64,000 nt of DNA, from contig BSBK01000879.1 of assembly GCA_027943335.1 (NCBI GenBank), positions 572,581 through 636,580 on the forward strand, given 5' to 3'. Below, piece by piece: positions 58,190 to 64,000 of this stretch. The translations under genes were made by a program, and so were the position numbers. Source of the DNA: Chamaecyparis obtusa (Eukaryota > Streptophyta > Pinopsida > Cupressales > Cupressaceae). The notes beneath the pieces are model-generated. The model had not been told where the DNA came from. It made no database searches and saw nothing but the letters and a program-made list of their open reading frames with translations. Positions within the stretch are counted from its first letter, which is position 1, and each line of letters opens with the position of its first letter.

Positions 58190-58704
58190 TATTTTTTACC
58201 AAAAAATAACTCAGGACCCAAATTTTCATACCCAATCAGCCAAATCAAGGGCATTTGTCATCACAACGTTGCAAATTAAAATATTGGAAATAAAATCAAA
58301 ATTCACACTTAATTGAATATTTTTCAATGCAAATTGATTAAAACACAACATTTTTCAAATTTCATTTCATTTCCAAGGGGGCATACACTCGGATTATCAA
58401 GATTGACATCGTAATCATCAAATCAAAGGTATAACATCAAATTGAAGGCTTAATCTTTCATCAAAAAATTTTTTGCTAATAATCAAGTGGGGTATTAAAA
58501 CATCAAATCAAATTGAATCAAGCATCATATCGGCCACCTATCATCAAAATGACCATCAAGGACTTCAAATCAATCAGAACTGGATCAATCCTATCATCAA
58601 GATCTACATCTTTTATTAAATATCAAATCAAACATCATCTAATCAGTAACTTTACATCGAAACAAATCAAGGCATTCTTTGAACTGATACACTTCGCACA
58701 TCGA
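58190..58704 (+). other. Element A 3' UTR
   Basis: Repeated catcaaat(c)aaa words (58410-58680) are the only pattern. No tandem array like that of element C is seen. Confidence 0.4.
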
Positions 58705-58720
58705 TTCAAAGAGGGGCATT
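58705..58720 (+). promoter_or_regulatory. Element A polypurine tract
   Basis: ttcaaagaggggcatt directly precedes the 3' LTR and matches the tract of element C. Confidence 0.78.
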
Positions 58721-59585
58721 TTTAATCACCTGAAAATGGACAAGATTAATTCAACTGAGAAACCAAGTCAAAATTAAATTAATTAATTAAAATTAAGCTA
58801 AAATTGAAGAAAAATTGCAATCAAGCCAAAATCCAATTTTAATTGAAAATCAAAAGCCAATAAATCAATTTAAATCAAGATAAATCAATAAATTATATAA
58901 TTAATCTAATTAATTATATAGTTTAATTAAAATCAAATCAACCCATTTAAGGGGTACACATGGCTAAACAAATTAAATAAATTTAATTATTAAATCTATG
59001 TTTTCCCTCAACACCACATGAGAGGAAAATGCCTCAACCAATAGGATTTAAGGACCAAAATCACATGGATCAAGCTCACAATGAATCTCAATCACACATA
59101 AAGTGAGAGCATCTTGGCCACCCATTTTGTCTCTTTGTCCCAAGCTTTGAGGATAATCCATTTAAATTGTCTCCAAAGGTGGAACCATGGACCTAACCTC
59201 AACTCAACCATGATCAACTCAACTCCACCCCCTACCCTTGCCAAAATCTATAAAAGCAAGACATAAATCAAGAACAAATCATCCACAAATCTGAGAATAG
59301 CATTAAACCTCTTGCATTTTTTAGCTAGAAAGGCAAATATAGAGTTAATTAAGCATAATTTCATTTTGGAATTGATTTACTTAATTTCTTATCATATCAT
59401 TCTCATTTTAGAGCTATCACTAATGGAGGCTTGTTGAGAGCTTCGTATTAGCATATCTAAATAGAGAGCCATAGAGTGTTGATTATCTTTTATTTGCATA
59501 TTTAGCTCACTAATTATGGTATTTAGCTTATATTATTCATTTATTTGACAAACTAACCCTATGAAGGTGCTTTCCACAGCACACG
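58721..59585 (+). repeat. Element A 3' LTR
   Basis: 865 bp, aligned throughout with the split 5' LTR. The start reads TTTAATCACC where the 5' copy has TGCAATCACT, so the terminal TG has mutated; it ends AGCACACG before GGAAG. Confidence 0.85.
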
Positions 59586-59590
59586 GGAAG
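59586..59590. repeat. Target site duplication of element A, right
   Basis: GGAAG, identical to 9178-9182. Confidence 0.85.
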
Positions 59591-59599
59591 CATCAATTC

Positions 59600-60400
59600 A
59601 AAGATCAATTTACTTCTTTACCTCAACTACATCTTCAAAGAACTAATTGGGTTGGCCAACCTTCACAAGGTTTCATGAATCCCTCTGTGAATTAGAGCAT
59701 GAAAGTGACCTTTCTGTATATTAAGACTGGGATTAAAGGCATGACACACATCTATGACCCTATATGCAATGTTATTTTCTAAATAATTTTATATCCTTTT
59801 AGTCCACTTTTGAGGTTCTCACAGTATAAATAATACAATCAAAAAGTTTCCAAAAATATTATAGGATTTTTCTCTCATTTCATTAGATAACTCATGATCC
59901 ATGGGGTGGTCATCGTAAAAATCATTGCTTACATTCTAGTAATTTCATTTTTTATATTCTATAATTCTAATTATTGCTCTTCAAAATGGTCACTATGAGT
60001 TTCAAAAGAAGAACCAACGTTTCCACCCACTAAAGTTTGGGCATACTCATCTCCATCAAATTTAGATTTTATACTAAACTCAAACAAAAAAATTTATATT
60101 GATTTGTTAACATCTGTTTTGAGTTTTCAACATCTCTATTATAATTATTGCTCTTCAAAATTATCACTATGAGTTTCAAAATAAGAACCAACATTTCCAC
60201 CCGCTAAAGTTTGGACATACTCACCTCCATCAAATTTAGATTTTATACTAAACTCAAACAAAAATTTGTCTATTGAGTTGTCAACATATGTATGAATATT
60301 CAATTGTATGGGAAATTTTGGTTCACTTTTCCTCCTACTTTCCTCCTTGCATTTTGGAAACAAGCTTGTGAGATTATAGTCATCATCAAATCCATCAAAT
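59600..60400 (-). pseudogene. Gene-like fragment of unknown family
   Basis: Minus-strand frames with mixed composition: KCKEESRRKSEPKFPIQLNI (60350-60290), FDGGEYVQTLAGGNVGSYFE (near 60240-60180) and its repeat FDGDEYAQTLVGGNVGSSFE, then YDDHPMDHELSNEMREKS (near 59910) and NIQKGHFHALIHRGIHETL (near 59690). Stops and frameshifts separate them. I recognise no family. Their strand and position next to the target site of A suggest a relation to the ORF at 8941-9174. Confidence 0.4.
59970..60285. repeat. 174-bp direct duplication
   Basis: attattgctcttcaaaa starts units at 59970 and 60144; the units are about 90% identical by eye over ~140 bp. The period is 58 codons, so the minus-strand frame is preserved. 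Confidence 0.85.
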
Positions 60401-60595
60401 GTGCTTCTTGCAATATGATTGTATGTGATGTATCATTTTTGAAATAGAAATTAATAATAAATAATAATAATAAAATTTAAATATTAAAGAAAAAATAAAA
60501 TTTACATAAAAATGCATTTGAATAAAATAAAAAAATATAACATAATCAAAATTTAGTTAAGTTTAATGAATGGTCAAAAGGCATGAAATGAACAT

Positions 60596-62167
60596 TGTGA
60601 TGCCCTCAAACATGAGATATAAAAGGGAGAAGAGAAATTTATTTGAAAGGGGATATGTAGGAAGGAAGTTCACGAAGGGAGCATAGGAATTAAGGAATGA
60701 TTAATGAAAGAAGGAATGGGAAGATAATAAGGAAGTGATTCTTTCAAAGGGAAACAATAATGAAGGGTGGTGATTATTTACAAAGAGTTGTGATTCTTTC
60801 AAAGGGTGGTAATTATAAAAATAAGTATGACTCTATCAAAGAGTAAAAATGATGAAGGGTTGTGACTCTTTCAAATCGTGGAAATTGTGAAAACGTTGTA
60901 ACAATTGCAAAGGGTGAACATGATGAAGAGGTGTGACTCTCACTTGCATTGAAAATATAAAAGGGGAGAAGGTTTTATTTGAGGAGGAGATCCAAGAGAG
61001 TTAAATTTGGGAAATAATTTATTACTCTCAAAGGACAACAATACTGAGTGGTGACTCAAATCTTATGAAAGGTGGTGACCCTTTCACCAATGAAGTGTAA
61101 AATAGATCATTTCAATCATTCAAGGATTACTTATCAATCATCACTCATGAATCCATCTAAACAAATTGTTCATCCATGAATCATAAATCCTTCAATAAAT
61201 CAAGCAAACAATCAATCTACAAGATCAAGAAAACAGTCATCAAATCCACATCAAGAATCACTTCATCTTGGGATCAAGAGAATAAGTAATTTAGCAATTG
61301 AATTAGTACACATTATATCATCATTCACTAATATATCAAACCAACATTCATTACATCATCACTTATCAATCATCTAATCAACAATATTTTAATTATCACT
61401 CACCCACACTTCAAATCATACAATCAAAGTAATTCAATCAATCATTCAACAGAAAATAAATAACCAATTCTCATTTGAATAAATTTTTTAAAAATTACAA
61501 CAATCAAAAATTTTACGAAAGTATTTTGCATGCAATAATTATCATTTATTTATTTATAAATATATTAGGAAGATGCATGAGTACAGGTTCCCTCAATTAA
61601 GTAGACACCCATTGAGTTGGTTTCTTATGAGTCAAGGGGTTGGAATGACTCAGTTGGTTGTTTGATGCTCAGGGGCTTAATTAAGGAAGACATACAGATT
61701 TCATCCTTACAAGAAATATAAGATTGGTAATTATTACCTGATTTCCATCAAGCAACCATATCGGGGATTAGCAAGGAAACACAATAGAGATACAGGAGTA
61801 CAAGTCCTATTAGGTGGACACCCATTGATTTGGTTACTAATGGGCCCCGATTGGTTTCTTGTTGGCCAAGGAATCAAATTGAGTTGGTTTCTTGTTCAAC
61901 ATTCTTGGTCTTAACTGGGGTGGATAGACTCCCAGCATCCCAAGCTATTTTCACTTTAAACTTCTAATATGGTTGAAGCTATAGTGTGCATGTTAATAGA
62001 TAGGAATCTCCATTAGCATTTTATTTAATGATTAACTAATTATTCTTCTAAACTCAATTGCTATTATGTAATTTAGTAAAAGAATACTCTTGTAAATAAG
62101 TTGTATTTTTGGATTTATTATACTTATTTTGGGAAAAAATAAGTAAACCTCAAAAAGGGACATTACA
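60596..62167 (-). mobile_element. Possible solo LTR, minus strand
   Basis: On the minus strand the segment would start TGTAATGTCCCTTTTTGAGG and end GGGCATCACA, a TG...CA pair with partly inverted ends like many plant LTRs. Two atataaaaggg words (60619, 60955) and ttcaaaggg repeats (60760-60900) lie inside. The flanking 5-mers (aacat, atgca) do not match, so the call is tentative. Confidence 0.35.
61570..61890. repeat. Short diverged direct repeat
   Basis: agtacaggttccctcaattaag...gacacccattgagttggtttct near 61580 recurs as agtacaagtcctatta...gacacccattgatttggtta near 61796, with a third gagttggtttcttgtt at 61881. Period about 210-220 bp. Confidence 0.6.
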
Positions 62168-64000
62168 ATGCACTCTTAATTTATCACTTGTTTTGGACGA
62201 GCACTAGATTCAATAATTAAAAAAATTGGTGAGTTTTTGTCCTTTGCATTACTATTACATTGTACAACCAAAATATCAACCCAAATATGAATTTTTAGGT
62301 TGTCATCTGTCAAGTGGGTGGAATCAACCTCACCATATTTGGTGTATTTTGCATTTGAGAACATTGGATTTATATATTTTGATGATTATATATCAGATTC
62401 TGAATTATATTGTGCCTTTATGTAGATGGATAATTGATTCAAGGATTGCGCTGATATATGCTCATCTTGTCATAAATGATTATTTTTAATGCTTTATATT
62501 TAAATGAAATATTTATTTTAAATGCAATGTTTATTTAAATGACATGTACATTGAGGATTAGAATATGGAACGATCAGTATTGCGACATTCTAATACATAC
62601 GTCTAATCGTGTCACTAGAGCATCAGTGTTCAATTGGGCTCATTTTAATATTATTATATGTGCTTTGGTTATTTATACTATGAGAAGTTTCACTTGATGT
62701 TTGTGTGTTTTAGTGAACAAGTAGCAAACACCATTCTGCCTAAGCTGTAGGATTTGATCGAGTGTGTCTTTATCCCTGGAGTGGCACATGAGATAGTTTC
62801 ATTGGTCATTCATTATTGATCCAATATTGTCCCTGTATGGGTGATGTATTTTCAATTGTTATAATATCCCTCTAGCACATGTTGGTAAATCTCAATTTCA
62901 TATACATTTTTAATAGATTTATGTGTTTGTGCATTTAGAGTTCTCATAGTTGTCGTGATTAAATTAGAATTAAATGTTGATTTTATTTGTTTGGGGATTT
63001 AATTTTATTGCCAACTAATTAGCTATAGTTTAATTCCATTTTTATTGGAATTCCTTTAATTCATTTTGGGAAGTCTTTGGTTTCACTTAATTTATTCAAG
63101 TGATCTTAATTTTAGATCATTTTAGACTTTTGGAAAAAATTGACTTTTATTGGAGGAAAAGAGCTCATTATTTCCTCACTTTTTCTTGTTGAGAATTTAT
63201 AATTTGTTCCAAAGTGTTTTGGAGTAATTCAATCATTTGTTCATTGTATTGGATCCATGCATCAAATTCTCATGGGTAGCAGCTCATTGGATTTGTGTCA
63301 TGATTTTTCACCTTTCTGTGGATTCATTTTTGTTTCTAGAAAGAATTCAATTTCTTCCATCTGTTTTGGTGTTTCCTAATTTGTGTGAGGTAGGGATTTA
63401 TATAATTTCGATTTTGATTCATATTTTTTAATGAAAAAAAATGCAATAGATTCGTGGGTTGATAATTAGCATTCTCCTACACTATTGTTTTATTTCCATT
63501 GCTCAGTTGGGTTTATTTGCTTAAATTACATTTTGTAAATTGGAAATACATGGTTTTCATGGTGTTATGCTACTTGGTTTTTCATGTGTTCACTAAACAT
63601 GAATTTTAATTTGTTGTTGGGTGCCTAAGGGCAAATAGATTTTAATTTTTTGGCTTAATTCCTAGTTTTTTTGGGGGAATTTTTTGAGTTGCCTCAATTT
63701 GCATGCTTTCCATAATTATTGTTTGTCATGTTTGCCATAATCTAAATGATGGAATTGATAGTATTCAAGATTTGTAACTATTATGTGGTTTTACTTTGTG
63801 ATTATCAGATTCACCCTTGAATCTGTACTCCTAAAAAAGTTCCCAGTTGAGTGTGTTGTGTGCACATGTATTTGCATTTTCTTCCTTTGTGAATTTTTCT
63901 CAATACTTGATTCAAGATCGCATTTTGATTATGTGATGTTAGCATTTGAGATGACATCATGAGAACATTAAGTGTACCATGTTGGGATCCTGAGGGACTC
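62168..64000. other. AT-rich flank, nothing specific
   Basis: No frame with recognisable protein content, no RNA gene and no clear repeat structure. T-rich, mixed sequence, possibly old decayed repeats. Confidence 0.4.

Larger units (their letters stand above)
9183..59585 (+). mobile_element. Element A: Tat-type Ty3/gypsy retrotransposon, nested
   Basis: Both outer LTRs (9183-11699 and 58721-59585), a primer-binding site, gag, protease, RT, archaeal-type RNase H, part of the integrase, an antisense PMD gene, a polypurine tract and a perfect GGAAG duplication are visible. The second RNase H and the extra antisense gene place it with the Tat group. The 50.4-kb span falls to about 13.8 kb without the inserted solo LTR, element B and element D. 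By eye the LTRs differ at roughly 6-8% of positions. All coding regions carry stops. Confidence 0.88.

Noticed and set aside
59586..59720. Continuous coding frame from the right flank into the ORF at 9174
   Set aside because: Stops occur in every frame across the rejoined site; only a spliced connection would be possible.

Overview
This window looks like intergenic DNA from a plant with a very large, repeat-rich genome; a gymnosperm such as a conifer is my best guess. The DNA is AT-rich and I find no intact protein-coding gene. About 50 kb of the 64 kb is one nest of LTR retrotransposons, all broken by in-frame stops and frameshifts. The elements have long LTRs (0.9-1.7 kb), plant-type primer-binding sites and LTRs ending in poly-C plus a CTAACA-like terminus.

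Left flank (1-9177). A minus-strand fragment of a LINE-type ORF1 (DUF4283 plus zinc knuckle) is followed by a decayed minus-strand gene of a family I recognise only as uncharacterised and possibly transposase-like. That gene is interrupted by an 860-bp TIR insertion with a perfect 9-bp target duplication. Next come a GA-rich foldback, AT-rich repeats, a candidate exon, a GC-rich island and a 77-codon ORF.

The nest (9183-59585). Element A is a Ty3/gypsy element of the Tat type (second, archaeal-type RNase H domain) on the + strand, flanked by GGAAG. Into A went: a solo LTR in its 5' LTR (TTAAT duplication); element B, a Ty1/copia element, at the protease/RT boundary (GGATA/GGATC); and element D, a chromodomain Ty3/gypsy element, in its integrase. 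B itself received element C, a minus-strand Tat-type gypsy element, in its integrase (ACTGT), and a solo copia LTR in its pol gene (TGAAG). Removing each insertion with one copy of its duplication leaves A at about 13.8 kb and B at about 7.6 kb; C is 19.0 kb. A deletion removed most of D's 3' LTR together with the rest of A's integrase.

The most interesting content is that both Tat elements, A and C, carry an antisense gene between pol and the 3' LTR. It encodes a plant mobile domain (PMD). In both copies it has its own TATA box, a short first exon ending in a GT splice donor and, in C, three recognisable AG splice acceptors. In C the C-terminal Gln-rich tract has many of its Gln codons converted to TAG, the change expected from deamination of methylated CHG cytosines. 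Both elements also have a G-patch-like segment between protease and RT.

Right flank (59591-64000). This holds a minus-strand gene-like fragment with an in-frame 174-bp duplication, a possible solo LTR, and about 1.8 kb where I see nothing specific. All family assignments come from motifs read by eye; no database search was run.
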